Assembly: GCA_039105265.1 (NCBI GenBank)
Contig: JAPFFF010000003.1
Location: 4,774,001-4,838,000, forward strand
Direction of reading: 5' to 3'
Length of the DNA stretch: 64,000 nt
Source: Tritrichomonas musculus
Taxonomy: Eukaryota; Parabasalia; Tritrichomonadida; Tritrichomonadidae
Shown here: in pieces, positions 31,101-40,212 of the stretch
How positions within the stretch are numbered: position 1 is the stretch's first letter
Layout of the letters: the number at the start of each line of letters is the position of its first letter
Notes under the pieces: model-generated
The model's input: the letters and a program-made list of their open reading frames with translations, nothing else
Databases searched by the model: none
Told to the model about the DNA's origin: nothing
Translations under genes and position numbers: made by a program

Positions 31101-34100
31101 ATTCACAAAATGAGACCAAACTAAATCAAACAATTTCTGAGTTAAATAATGCTCTTGAAAAGAAAGAGAACCAATTGAAGAAATTATCAAAAGTTCGCGA
31201 TGAAAAGTCTGTTTACTCTAATAAAGCAAATAAATTAGAAATAGAAGTAACAACCTTGAAATCTTCTCTTCAAAAATGCCAAAAAGAACTCGAAGTTGCA
31301 ACTGATCGAGTTAAATCAATTGTTACTCAATTACAAAAGTTCACAAAATGTGAAAAGCCAGAAGATATTGAAGTAGTAATTGATAGTTTGGCATCACGTC
31401 TTTCGTACAAGAAGGAGAAAATCAATGAAATTAAAGCAAGTAATGAAGAATTGCTTGAAGAGAACACAAAACTAAAGACTGAAATACAAAGAATTAGTTT
31501 AGAAAGCTTTGAAGCAAGAAACACTAATGAAAAGAGAGAAATTGAGATGAAAAAGCGAGATAATGATACACTTGTTTATTTCGGCGTTAGCTCAATTGAT
31601 CAACTTCAGGCCAATTATGATGAAATGAAGAAATCAATTGAAGGTTATCAAGACCAAATAAAAACGGATGAAATAAAGATCCATAATATGAATGATAAAA
31701 TTAAAGCTAAAGACGCGAAAATCGACAATTTAACCAACGAACGAGATAGTCTTGCTGAGAACAACAAGCAGCTTGTCAACAAGTTCAATGAAGTAGAGAA
31801 ACAATATCTCGAATTGAAAGAGAAGCATTTATCCGTTACTAAATCCTCAGAAAAAGTGGACCAAGAACTTGCTGAGCTGAAAAGATCGAACAAGTCTTTG
31901 TATGATGAAAACCAAGCCAATTTAGCCAAATCGCAAACATTATCATCACAAAACTTTGACTTTTCAACTCAAATTCGCGATCTAAAGAAAGAGAACCAAC
32001 GGTTATCGAACGATAACACTCAATATGTGTCAGAAATACAAAAATTGAAAGATCAAAATTTGGCCTTATTAAATGACACTGAAAGCAAATTCAATACAAA
32101 TCAGCGGTTAGAATTGAATAACAAAACTTTAACCGCTCAAAATGACAAATTTAAGCAAGAAAATGAAGAAATGGCCAAGAAAATGGGCGAAGTGAGCGCC
32201 GAAAAGAAAGAAATAGCAGAGCAAATCGATGGTCTTAAGTCCAAGATTGATTCATTGTCAAATGAGAAGACATCCATACTTGCACAGAACCAAACATTGC
32301 AATCCAAATTTGATAGCTTAAATGGTCAGATACAAGATTTGTCAGAAAAGCTTTCCAAATCGAATGAAGAACTTGATCTTCTCAAAATTGAGAACAAATC
32401 AGCAACCACCAAACTTGAATCACAGACATCACAAGTAACGGCCTTCATGAAGCAGAACAAAGAGCTCTACTCTGAGAACCAGTCATTGAACACACAAATA
32501 GAGACACTGAAAGCCGAAAACCGCCAGCTTAGCTCTAAGAACAAGTCATTGTCATTGCAGGCAAAGAGGGTTTCATCCGAAAATGACCAATTGCTGAAAT
32601 CCACACAATTGGACACAACAAACTACGACTCGTTGGAAGAAGAGAACCAGGCTTTGAAGGTCCAAAACGAGACCTTGTCAATCAACAACAAATCGTTGTC
32701 AAATGAAATGAAAGAGATGGAAGAACAAAGCGAACAGATACTCCATGAGAATAACCAATTGAAGACCGATATCGGCCTCCTGAAAATCAAAGTCAGAGCA
32801 GTCGAAAATGAGGCAAAAGTCCTTCGACAGCAGATTTCAGTCTTCCAAAACCAGAACAACGATTTGAAGAAAGAAAATAAAACTCTCACAAGCGACAATA
32901 GAATCTTAATGAGCAAGAATTCAGAGTCTAACGTACAGCAGAAGAATATCATCGATAATAATGAAGCTTTGACAAAGAAAAATTCTGAACTCGAAATCGA
33001 AAAGAACAAGATTTTGATTGAAAATAAAGCTCAGGCAGCTGAAATTGAGAGCTTGAAAAATCAGAACGAAAATTTGAATAGAAAATACCTTGAATTGACT
33101 GTTTTATACGAAACTTCTGCAGCCAAAAAGAAGCAGAACGAAGATGACCTCCAGAAAACTAGAGAAAAGGAAAGAAGCTTCATGACAAGCTCTAAAGAAT
33201 TGTCAAAATTAAATCAGGAACTGACTTCAAAGAACGGCCAATTATCCTCTGAAAATCAAAACTTGAATTTACAGGTTGAAAAGTTGTCCCTTAAAGTGAC
33301 CGAGTTGGAACAACGTGTTTCTAGCTCAAATATGGAAAATAAGAAATTGGTCGAAAAGTCGAATGACCTCTCTCAAAAACTGGAAAACGAAACTGCAAAA
33401 ATTATTAAATTAAAGAATAAATTAAGAGTCTCTAGAAAACAAGCAAGCGACCTTGCAGCAACTACCCGCCAACTTGTTGATCAATCTAATGAAATTGAAA
33501 TGTTAAAGAACGACCTTGCTTATGGAGACGATGAAAATACTATCAAAAAGTTGACAATATTAGTGAATAAAAATGAAGAACTTCAAAAAATCCTTCATCA
33601 ATCAAAGATAGCTAACGAACAATATCATAAACAAACTGACCAAATACTCGACCAATGTAATAACTTTATGCGAGATGTTTTCATTACAATTGACCACGGA
33701 GAATTACGAGATTACGCACTTCCTCTTGAAAAAGAAGAAATGCAAAAAGTTTTGGCCGCAGTTAAAGAATACCGTGATCAATATATTAAATTTAAGCGAT
33801 ACAATGATAAAATCGTTGAAGAAGCTACTACAATGGGATACGATTCAACAGATGTTGGTGGAGCTATTCAATATATTTCTCGTTGTTTCACAGAAGGTGT
33901 TCAAAATGGAGATGTCGATGACCTACAAAGAACAATTACTGATATGACTTCTGCTTCTGATAAAAGAAAACAAAATAGTAAAGAAGCCGTTGATAAATAT
34001 AGAAAGAAATATCAAAAATCTCAAAGAGAAATTCTTGATTTGAAAGAAACAATTGCTCAATTGATTAACATCCATACTCATAATACGGATGAAATCAATT

Positions 34101-34186
34101 ATTCGGTTTTAAGAAAGAATTTAAATGAAGATCAATTAGAGATTCTTGAAATTCCGCAGGAGGAAGAAGAAGAAGCTGAGAACTAA
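28103..34186 (+). CDS. Giant coiled-coil protein, 2027 aa
   Basis: The first ~115 residues are Ser/Asn/Arg-rich and probably disordered (MSLYNNERRNPYRSN...). Heptad-patterned coiled coil then runs almost unbroken from ~130 to ~1870, rich in Glu, Lys, Asn, Gln and Ser. The last ~160 residues are different: an apparently folded segment (HGELRDYALPLEKEEMQKV...GYDSTDVGGAIQYISRC) followed by a short helix and an acidic end (EEEEEAEN). Trichomonads encode many such proteins, often labelled by loose similarity to golgins, myosin tails or viral inclusion proteins. Nothing here allows a sure choice. A structural role in cytoskeleton or Golgi tethering is an inference. The middle (~32200-33300) uses more G/C-ending codons than the ends. 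Confidence 0.9.
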   Translation: MSLYNNERRNPYRSNLNYTNVPPDNDSFSSETLSPISKSPLVNYRRLSQNRQKSSRSSNSNNFNASLSIAKNSVKLHQIKRDLSSLKSVFVAEFDTFQSVLARARNDIFETLQRQSKSSFVSRGYSFRQRDAKISSLEQKINELTEQLRLQKTQNRNTQILQLQDELEEKKAYIEEIEHNYSQEIQQLKYKVQEQADTIREFKSQRFQIVQLQTQLDEKNRTIQKLKDDYQTAVSQLDTQIESNEEAADDIQYTIESINQLKDEVSQSELKQKSLQAELAKVKKELQNEIDNNSALRSQYNDSLTKIGQLTQSVNSKDQNYDNLISKIKDLQKQITEKNNTIESQNNEISVLQAERSLTISKPLENSQLESQSSQNFNMKQKELQKLKIENLSLKSQLEKVTIENKECQNLIKALRVNMQQSEESMSLLKDQLQKSQSSFERKESRVHSFKEEIIRLQNVLEQKEKLVTELMDTENSRSREIERLHAELERSHSEITQKVDPDEKFHQQYQEMSQKLSELNTKLNSMDLLNIQQNETIKELTATIENQKEKIASNEKENIRINTENASLRSQNDEYREQTESTIKRLQRELNSLQSQFDSTVNENAGFSEKYNNLMKNIRTNTEKADQLFIENTDLRRENALLIQRVNTELLPMKDENQRLKDLVEKLRMAEKVVTDENTRIFTENEILKKTKIKEASLLQDSVDSRNNELIKTKKLLAETKEEMSQYKDDIDKLLKFYQVSSFETALDHCKQYYEDCSQYQKLIVEQEEQIKNLANQNDELKQDLTKAKLQIHEIEQNDSAQRKKIQNLTDHIAELEKTSVDNANALSIKEEENQDLQECFDQLREDFASIQDVIEFQNVDSLKRSILELQNYNKEYSDRLKNIQLSLDQSKVENRKQILLINDLTKKNELQKNQIERLTKKLEEAREQITEEGEQSHQSTLQLQRELNEKDEQIELMNYEFERFHQRFNFAKNEDLFSTVTLLIDNKTQEIEKLQFANSQNETKLNQTISELNNALEKKENQLKKLSKVRDEKSVYSNKANKLEIEVTTLKSSLQKCQKELEVATDRVKSIVTQLQKFTKCEKPEDIEVVIDSLASRLSYKKEKINEIKASNEELLEENTKLKTEIQRISLESFEARNTNEKREIEMKKRDNDTLVYFGVSSIDQLQANYDEMKKSIEGYQDQIKTDEIKIHNMNDKIKAKDAKIDNLTNERDSLAENNKQLVNKFNEVEKQYLELKEKHLSVTKSSEKVDQELAELKRSNKSLYDENQANLAKSQTLSSQNFDFSTQIRDLKKENQRLSNDNTQYVSEIQKLKDQNLALLNDTESKFNTNQRLELNNKTLTAQNDKFKQENEEMAKKMGEVSAEKKEIAEQIDGLKSKIDSLSNEKTSILAQNQTLQSKFDSLNGQIQDLSEKLSKSNEELDLLKIENKSATTKLESQTSQVTAFMKQNKELYSENQSLNTQIETLKAENRQLSSKNKSLSLQAKRVSSENDQLLKSTQLDTTNYDSLEEENQALKVQNETLSINNKSLSNEMKEMEEQSEQILHENNQLKTDIGLLKIKVRAVENEAKVLRQQISVFQNQNNDLKKENKTLTSDNRILMSKNSESNVQQKNIIDNNEALTKKNSELEIEKNKILIENKAQAAEIESLKNQNENLNRKYLELTVLYETSAAKKKQNEDDLQKTREKERSFMTSSKELSKLNQELTSKNGQLSSENQNLNLQVEKLSLKVTELEQRVSSSNMENKKLVEKSNDLSQKLENETAKIIKLKNKLRVSRKQASDLAATTRQLVDQSNEIEMLKNDLAYGDDENTIKKLTILVNKNEELQKILHQSKIANEQYHKQTDQILDQCNNFMRDVFITIDHGELRDYALPLEKEEMQKVLAAVKEYRDQYIKFKRYNDKIVEEATTMGYDSTDVGGAIQYISRCFTEGVQNGDVDDLQRTITDMTSASDKRKQNSKEAVDKYRKKYQKSQREILDLKETIAQLINIHTHNTDEINYSVLRKNLNEDQLEILEIPQEEEEEAEN

Positions 34187-34581
34187 TTCATTTTTTGTCG
34201 AATGAATTTTTAAATTTGTTATTTATTTATTGTTTTCAAGCATTTTTATTTTTTTATTAATTAATAAATATTCATAAAGTTAATTTTATTTGTTTTCATA
34301 AGCTATCTAAAATATTGATTTGAGCTGATTATCAAAATTTTGATAATTTCAGATGTCGATATCTCTAATAAAAAAAAAAAAAAAAATCAGAATGCTGATC
34401 TTTAATTGTTAAAGATCTGAATGCTGGTCTTTAAAATGTTATCAATTAAATCATCTTAAGAGAAATCTTCTTTATATTTTTTTTTTTTGAATTGTAATGA
34501 AAGAAATAAAAACAGAAAATTTTGTTTGATTTAATCCAATTGATAAACGGTCATTTCACACAGAAATACGTTATATCCAAA
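34187..34581. other. Spacer with a short duplicated hairpin
   Basis: At about 34386-34436, gaatgctgatcttta is followed by gaatgctggtcttta. Between them gatctttaa-ttg-ttaaagatc can fold. A second dyad ttatcaaaattttgataa lies at about 34330-34348. No gene was seen. Confidence 0.5.
34552..34561 (+). promoter_or_regulatory. Double initiator-like motif TCATTTCACA
   Basis: TCATT and TCACA overlap head to tail 20-30 nt before the LC8 ATG. The string ggtcatttcac also occurs before the NDP kinase gene at 50411-50420. Confidence 0.5.
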
Positions 34582-34998
34582 ATGACTTACGGAACAGCAA
34601 AGATTATCGAAGCAGATATGGAAAAATGGCAGTTACAAGAGAGTATTGACTGCGCAATTTATGCACTTCACAATTTTAACGACGAGCAAGAAGTTTCAGA
34701 ATTTATGAAAAAAGAGTTTGATTTGAAATACGAACCCTCATGGCATGTTGTTGTTGGACAATCTTTTGGCGCTTATTGCGGCCATGAAATCAGAAAGTGC
34801 GCATATTTTTCTGTCGGCTGTTTATATTTTTTAATATTTAAATCCCCAGACACAGAAGTTCCTTATATACAAGGAAATGAAGAAGAGGAAGATATAGAGG
34901 AAGATTTAGACGAAATACCAGAAGGCGAAGGAATAGGAGAAGGGGGTGAAGAAGAACCTCCGATTCAAGAAGAAGAAGAACCGGACCCACCTCAATAA
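34582..34998 (+). CDS. LC8-type dynein light chain with acidic C-terminal tail
   Basis: Residues ~3-92 match the LC8/DYNLL fold: AKIIEADMEKWQLQESIDC, FMKKEFDLKYEPSWHVVVGQ, SFGAYCGHEIRKCAYFSVG and LYFLIFKS. LC8 dimers bind short linear motifs in dynein intermediate chains and many other partners. I chose the ATG at 34582 because it lies right at the start of the family domain and 20-30 nt after the initiator-like motifs; the frame upstream has only a TTG. The protein is 138 residues against about 90 for LC8. The extra ~46 residues are Glu/Gly/Pro-rich (EEEEDIEEDLDE and EEEEPDPPQ), which is unusual. Confidence 0.93.
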   Translation: MTYGTAKIIEADMEKWQLQESIDCAIYALHNFNDEQEVSEFMKKEFDLKYEPSWHVVVGQSFGAYCGHEIRKCAYFSVGCLYFLIFKSPDTEVPYIQGNEEEEDIEEDLDEIPEGEGIGEGGEEEPPIQEEEEPDPPQ

Positions 34999-35359
34999 GA
35001 TAAATATTTTTATCTTTAGTTCTTCAAATTTTGAAGTCAAAATAGTTATTTTTTTTTGATTTTTTTTTTTAATATCCAATCGTTATTTATAGATTTTATT
35101 TTAAATTAACATATTTATACATATTTCTTTTACCCTTTTTATATTCTTTAATCACAACAATTTTTTTTTTTTTAGTTTTATTAAATTTAATAATTCTAAT
35201 CTTCAAGTATTCATCAATTTGTTAATATTAAATAAGTCACCATAAACTGCACAAATAATTTTAAACCTAAACAAATCATCTAATTAATAACTAAAAAAAA
35301 AAATAATTAAAATTAAAGAAAGCTTTATAAAGAAAGATTTTTTTTTTTGTTAAAACAAT
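34999..35359. other. Convergent spacer, T-rich
   Basis: Several poly-T runs and no gene seen. It lies between the LC8 and TTLL genes, whose 3' ends face each other. Confidence 0.5.
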
Positions 35360-36950
35360 TCATTCTATATCTATTGGTTCATTTAAAGGGACTGATTGGT
35401 TTCTCACCTCCTGCATCTGATTTGTATAATCATCCCATCCTCTTCTAATAGCCGCCATTCTCTCATCGTTGCTCATCTTTATCCAATCCAAAAACACCTT
35501 ATCATCGTATTCAATATTTTCGAAGCAAGGCAAGAATTTTTCGAAGTTTTTTCTTTTTGGGAAAATTCTCGAAAAACCTCCCTTTCGTTCAGATTCCTCA
35601 ACGAAGTCTCTCACGATCATCAAATCACGAAAAGACGGTTTTTTCCAAGGATCTACCTTTCCCTCGACGACCTGCTTCATTCTCACTGGGTCACACGAGT
35701 GGTCACAGGCCTTCTCAATCTCACGGATGCCCGGACAAGGGTCGTTCTCATAGACGTTACACTCAATGATTCGTGCCACTCTGAGCAACTCGTGCATCAG
35801 TCTCCATTTAATCTGGTAATCGAGTGACGAATCCAAACCGCTCATTGCAGGTGAAATATTGACCTCCATTATATAAGGATTGAGGTTTTCATCAAGAAGA
35901 ATGTCCAATCCGTACATTTCGTATGAAGTGTGACGATGTCTGATCAATCTTCTGTGGTATTTCTTGATTGCGCACTCGCCAGCAATGACGGTTGCGCAGA
36001 TGACGCGATGAATTTCAGACATCAAATTTTGTACGTTTATTTTTTCCACTTTTTCTAAGTAATTCAAAAAGAAAGGAAGTGACCATTTTGAGTTCTCAAC
36101 AGACTCATTTCCGGCTTCACCTCGCTTGAAATTAACGTCATTTTTATTGAGAGAAAAATTGGTCAGATGCATATTCAAATCTTCATAATTAACGGTTTTG
36201 TCAGAATCATTGTAAACGTATTGATGGGTGCAAAATCGAGCAAGCCCGCTGTCATGTATGTAAATGCGAAGAGGAGAAATCGATGGAACTAATACATATA
36301 GACGAAGGTCAAATTTTCGACCTGTAATTAATAACGGTCTTTCTATGTAATTTTGAATAATGCCGCTTTCTAAGGTTGGCGGCTCGTTTGTATCGTCCGT
36401 AGAGAGAAGATGAATACCTTTGCCACGCGATGAGGCAGAGGGCTTGACAATCCAGAGACGATGGAGGTTCCAGTGGTCTTCTAAGGCTTCTTCTTGATCG
36501 GGAAGAAGGTAGGACTCCGGATAAAAGTTCATTTGATCACCAATACGTTTTTTTAATTCTTCCATACGTGTATTAAAATGATCCTTACGACCCATAAGAA
36601 AGGCACCAGCCCAATGATTGATTTTTTGCCATGCTTGACATCGTGCATATTCACGTTGTTGATATTGCCTACCCCATGAAGCATTCCATTTTGAAGTATC
36701 ATGGGTTTGAGTGAAACCACAATGTATAAATGATTTTGACGATAACTGTGTAATAACCCGATTGACATAAAAATATAATGGATAAGGAGGCTTGTACGCA
36801 GGTTCCGATGGGCCTGGAATATCTACAAATTTATATGGAAGAGGAACCGAGTTGAAAAGATCAATAAATTGCTGAATTTTAAAGTTTTAAAGGTTTAAAT
36901 TTTGAATATATGACGGGACATCTGTTTTTCTCATAATTTTTGGGTGACAT
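35360..36950 (-). CDS. Tubulin tyrosine ligase-like (TTLL4/5-type polyglutamylase), frame break near 5' end
   Basis: The long frame from ATG 36595 (411 aa) has the TTL ATP-grasp core: WIVKPSASSRGKGIHLL, IQNYIERPLLITGRKFDLRLYVLV, MHLTNFSLNK, and LDILLDENLNPYIMEVNISP with the Mg-binding D, E and N. It starts mid-domain. The same frame stays open upstream to ~36882 without an ATG and encodes the expected N-terminal TTLL blocks (VPLPYKFVDIPGPSEP, WNASWGRQYQQREYARCQAW, INHWAGAFLMGRKDHF). The only plausible start, at 36950 (MSPKNYEKNRCPVIYSKF), is in another frame that stops at 36879. One base too many near 36880, a real lesion or an unrecognised intron could explain this. Product: glutamylation of tubulin, likely in flagella. 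Confidence 0.85.
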
Positions 36951-37321
36951 ATTAATTTGTTTTCAATTTTTTTAATATTAAATACTTTCTCTCAAATATA
37001 TCATAAAAATTTACCAACCATTCATAATGTAGTATACATACGTTTACTAATTAAACCAAGACAATTTTATATTATGATGTTTAAATAATTAATATTAATA
37101 CAAATTTTCTGTTTTGCTTAATAAAATATTTAAACTCGATATTTGAATATCTGAAAAATCGTGTTTATATATATATATATTAAATTACATAGGAAAATGA
37201 TATCAATTAATATGTTTATAAGGTAAATAGGAAATAATAGTAATAATAATAATAATAAAATTAATATAGAATTTAACTTTTATTTCAACATCAATCCAAA
37301 ATAATTTGATCATCTCCCAAT
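36951..37321. other. Spacer with microsatellites
   Basis: A TA run lies near 37168-37181 and an AAT/TAA run near 37236-37260. No gene was seen. Confidence 0.55.
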
Positions 37322-38002
37322 TCAACTTTCGTTGGTATTTGGTGAATCTTCATCATCATTTGGAAGAATATCATTATTATCATTATCGATGATATCTTTA
37401 TTGTTTTTGCTTTCCTCTTCTTCTCTTAATAGTTTCTTTGATTTTATAACTTTACCTCCCTTAGGACTACGGCTAAGAAGACGCGAACGATTGTTAACGA
37501 AATAGGTTCTAATTTGTTTATTTGTTAGCCCAGTTATTTGAACGAGATAATTTAATTGAGAAGTAGTAGGATATGGATTTTCTTTATTTTCTAACAGCCA
37601 ATTTTTTAAAATGTTGGAAGCTATTTCACTGAAATTTTTCCTATGCCTGAAAATATCCATTTTTTTATCCCCTTTTAAAATATATAAATGATTGTTTGAT
37701 GTTTTTTTGTTATTATGATAAAGAGTGATAATCTCAACATTAGGATGGGACATAGTTGAAGGACTGGAGTTGACAATCGTTTGAGATGAGTCAACATCAT
37801 CTTTAAAATGGGATTGAAATTGGCTACAGGAGAGTGTTGGCGATAGTTGACTAATCCAGTAGTCCTTTTCACTACTTTCCTCCAAAAAGGTATGATTCGG
37901 ATTAATGGGATCTTTCAGTTCTTGCATATCATCACATAGCTTTTTATTTCCTTCCGAGCTGGGCTCAGAAAAAAAGGAATATCCTTTAAAGTAATCGCAC
38001 AT
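37322..38002 (-). CDS. TALE-type (KN) homeodomain-like protein
   Basis: The 226-residue protein starts at the ATG at 38002. Residues ~119-178 form a homeodomain of the TALE/KN kind. Helix 1 is FSEIASNILKNWLLENKENP, followed by the three-residue-loop signature NPYPTTSQLNYLVQITGL. The recognition helix TNKQIRTYFVNNRSRLL matches the consensus QIxxWFxNxRxR, with Tyr replacing Trp and Asn present at the key DNA-contact position. The N-terminal half is Ser-rich and disordered. The C-terminus is basic (SPKGGKVIKSKK) and then acidic. It is probably a nuclear transcription factor; targets are unknown. Confidence 0.85.
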   Translation of the reverse strand: MCDYFKGYSFFSEPSSEGNKKLCDDMQELKDPINPNHTFLEESSEKDYWISQLSPTLSCSQFQSHFKDDVDSSQTIVNSSPSTMSHPNVEIITLYHNNKKTSNNHLYILKGDKKMDIFRHRKNFSEIASNILKNWLLENKENPYPTTSQLNYLVQITGLTNKQIRTYFVNNRSRLLSRSPKGGKVIKSKKLLREEEESKNNKDIIDNDNNDILPNDDEDSPNTNES

Positions 38003-38273
38003 CAATATCGAGGGAAAATATTTTTTTAATGCATCAAAACAAATGAGTCATCAACTTTTTGAATTTTATGGAATAAAAAGGGAACTTCCTGAATAAAAAA
38101 CGAAATAATTTCTATAAAACATTTCAATGCATATTTGTGATTAATAATCATTTCAATTTGTAGTCAAAGAATATATTATGCTCTTAATCATATAATGAAA
38201 ATGGATGAATTAAAATACTTCTGAGCTTTCTTTTTGCCTAATAGACCTCTTACAATGATTGTTAATTCAATTT

Positions 38274-39314
38274 TTAAACTGAATCATTGGTTAAATTTTC
38301 AAGATAAGGTGATGTAGATGAAGATTTTGAGTCCAATATTTCATTTAATTTTTGAATTCTCTCTTTTAATTCGAAATTTTCAGATTGAAGGTGGCTGAGA
38401 ATTATTTTATCAACTCGAAGCTTAGCCATTTTTATTGATTTATTTTCTGAAATAATATGAAATTGCTTTTTCATTGCTTCTAAAGGACATTTTTCATACA
38501 AATATACTTCTCTGGCATTTTGAAGTTGAGAACAACTTTTTTTGGCTTCAATGAATCTATCAGAAGCTCTAAATTGTGCTTGCCTAGCTTTTCTATTACG
38601 CTCTTGCAGAAGTATACGAAACTTGTTTTCAATACTTTCAATCATATCATCATCTTCTTGCGCAAATTGATTGAGGTAATACTGATATCTTTCGTGCATT
38701 TTCATATCTTTTTTCTTTAAAATTTCTAATCTTTTTTCAATTTCATTCATTTTACATTGAAAATCTTTAATTTTTGCTGTATAATCGATATTAAGAGTTT
38801 TTAATTGAATTCTGATTCTTTGCAATCGTTTATAATCATAGGCAATTGATCTTTCAATTGTTACCCAAGGATCAACATCCTTCACAGGCAAATTTTGATG
38901 GGTGTAAGCAAGAAGATCAAGGAAAGCTTCAATTTGATCAAAGATTTCAGGTTTATTAAACGTCCATGCGTAACGGCGATACCTAATTTGTTTTTCTAAT
39001 CTTTGCGATAAACTTAAAACCATTGGACTCGTTTTCTTTTTTTGGAGTTCCATTTTTTCCTGATGATGAGCTGCCATTTCTTTCATTTTCCTTCTCATTA
39101 ATGGAAAGGCAACATTAACCCCTCGCACAAGCTTTGCTTTCTTATCCAAAAGAGCATCAATATTTGATTTGATTTCTCTAGATCGAATTTGAAGCAATTT
39201 TTGCTTAATTAGAGATTTTTCTGTTGTTGACATAATTTTTTTATCGAGTTCATTCAGAAGGGATGTTTTTTCATCAAAAGATGATGGTCGATAATTTGCA
39301 TGAACATTTTCCAT
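38274..39314 (-). CDS. Coiled-coil protein, 346 aa, function unknown
   Basis: The protein is helical throughout. Basic coiled coil fills ~10-105. A more globular patch around 110-160 includes RYAWTFNKPEIFDQIEAFLDLL and VKDVDPWVTIERSIAYDYKR. Then charged coiled coil runs to ~335. It ends with a short Ser/Thr-rich tail. No family was recognised. The Trp-containing central patch would be the useful handle for a profile search. The gene lies in a run of three minus-strand genes (TALE, this one, Rho). Confidence 0.85.
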   Translation of the reverse strand: MENVHANYRPSSFDEKTSLLNELDKKIMSTTEKSLIKQKLLQIRSREIKSNIDALLDKKAKLVRGVNVAFPLMRRKMKEMAAHHQEKMELQKKKTSPMVLSLSQRLEKQIRYRRYAWTFNKPEIFDQIEAFLDLLAYTHQNLPVKDVDPWVTIERSIAYDYKRLQRIRIQLKTLNIDYTAKIKDFQCKMNEIEKRLEILKKKDMKMHERYQYYLNQFAQEDDDMIESIENKFRILLQERNRKARQAQFRASDRFIEAKKSCSQLQNAREVYLYEKCPLEAMKKQFHIISENKSIKMAKLRVDKIILSHLQSENFELKERIQKLNEILDSKSSSTSPYLENLTNDSV

Positions 39315-39639
39315 TCGATTTATACGTTTAAAAATTCAAATATTGAATGATGTTTTACATATCTCGTTGAGTGAGACCTTTTATACATATATTTACATTT
39401 ATTTTCATAATATACATCAATCACTATTATAAAAATGTTTTTTTTTTTTTTTTTTTTTTTTATTTTTTTTTAATATAGTTATTCCCTAATCAATAATAAA
39501 TATTACCATATGCATTCTAATAATAGTCGATATTCACGATTTTTTGATCATAAAAATCTATAAATCATTATATTTAAGCTATTAGATATAATTAATTTAA
39601 AACAAAAAATGAAATGAAGAATTACTATTTACCAATAAT
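39315..39639. other. Spacer with long poly-T tract
   Basis: A near-pure T run of ~33 bp lies at about 39438-39471 on the plus strand (poly-A on the minus strand, that of both flanking genes). No gene was seen. Confidence 0.55.
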
Positions 39640-40212
39640 TCAAAAAACATTGCAATGAGAGTCTTTGTGATGAAAAGCAGCTTGCGCCGCATCATGAAAA
39701 GCTTCGTCAAAATTTATTTGACACTTTGCAGAACACTCAACATATGAACAAGCACCTATCCTTTGCTTTAATTCATTTCCTTTATTTGTAGAAATCGGCT
39801 CAAAACCTTTTTTTGCTAATTCTTTGCCATTACTTTCAAAATCATCTCTCAAATCTGCTTTTGTTCCAACCAATATATGCGGTATTTTAGAGTTTTCTTT
39901 CTTTATCATTTTCATCCATCGAGTTTCTACATCTTCATATGACTTTGGCGAAATCAAACTAAAACATATTACTGCAACATGAGCTTGCGCTACTGCTTTA
40001 CGATTGGATTCAATTTCTTCATCATCTGAATCAATAATTTGAACTGGAATTTCTTTCCCATTAACCATTATATTTGTGTTAAAACGCTCAAAAACATTTG
40101 GAATTAAATTTTCGTTAGCTGGAAAACTATGTTGGTGAAAAGTCATTATTAGAGATGTCTTTCCAATCCCATTGTTACCTAAAAAAACACAATTTTTCAA
40201 TTGATTGCTCAT
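39640..40212 (-). CDS. Atypical Rho-family GTPase with degenerate switch regions
   Basis: The 190-residue protein is Rho-like over its full length: P-loop GNNGIGKTS (12-20), VNGKEIPVQI, VAVICFSLISPKSYEDV, G4 VGTKADLRDD (115-124), G5 YVECSAK and a C-terminal CaaX box CNVF that predicts prenylation. Two key sites differ. Switch I Thr (PTVF in Rac) is Asn in PNVF (38-41), and the G3 block DTAGQE is DSDDEE (61-66), so the invariant Gly and catalytic Gln are gone. Such changes in Rnd-like or pseudo-GTPases abolish hydrolysis or nucleotide switching. It may be constitutively active or a scaffold. Confidence 0.9.
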   Translation of the reverse strand: MSNQLKNCVFLGNNGIGKTSLIMTFHQHSFPANENLIPNVFERFNTNIMVNGKEIPVQIIDSDDEEIESNRKAVAQAHVAVICFSLISPKSYEDVETRWMKMIKKENSKIPHILVGTKADLRDDFESNGKELAKKGFEPISTNKGNELKQRIGACSYVECSAKCQINFDEAFHDAAQAAFHHKDSHCNVF

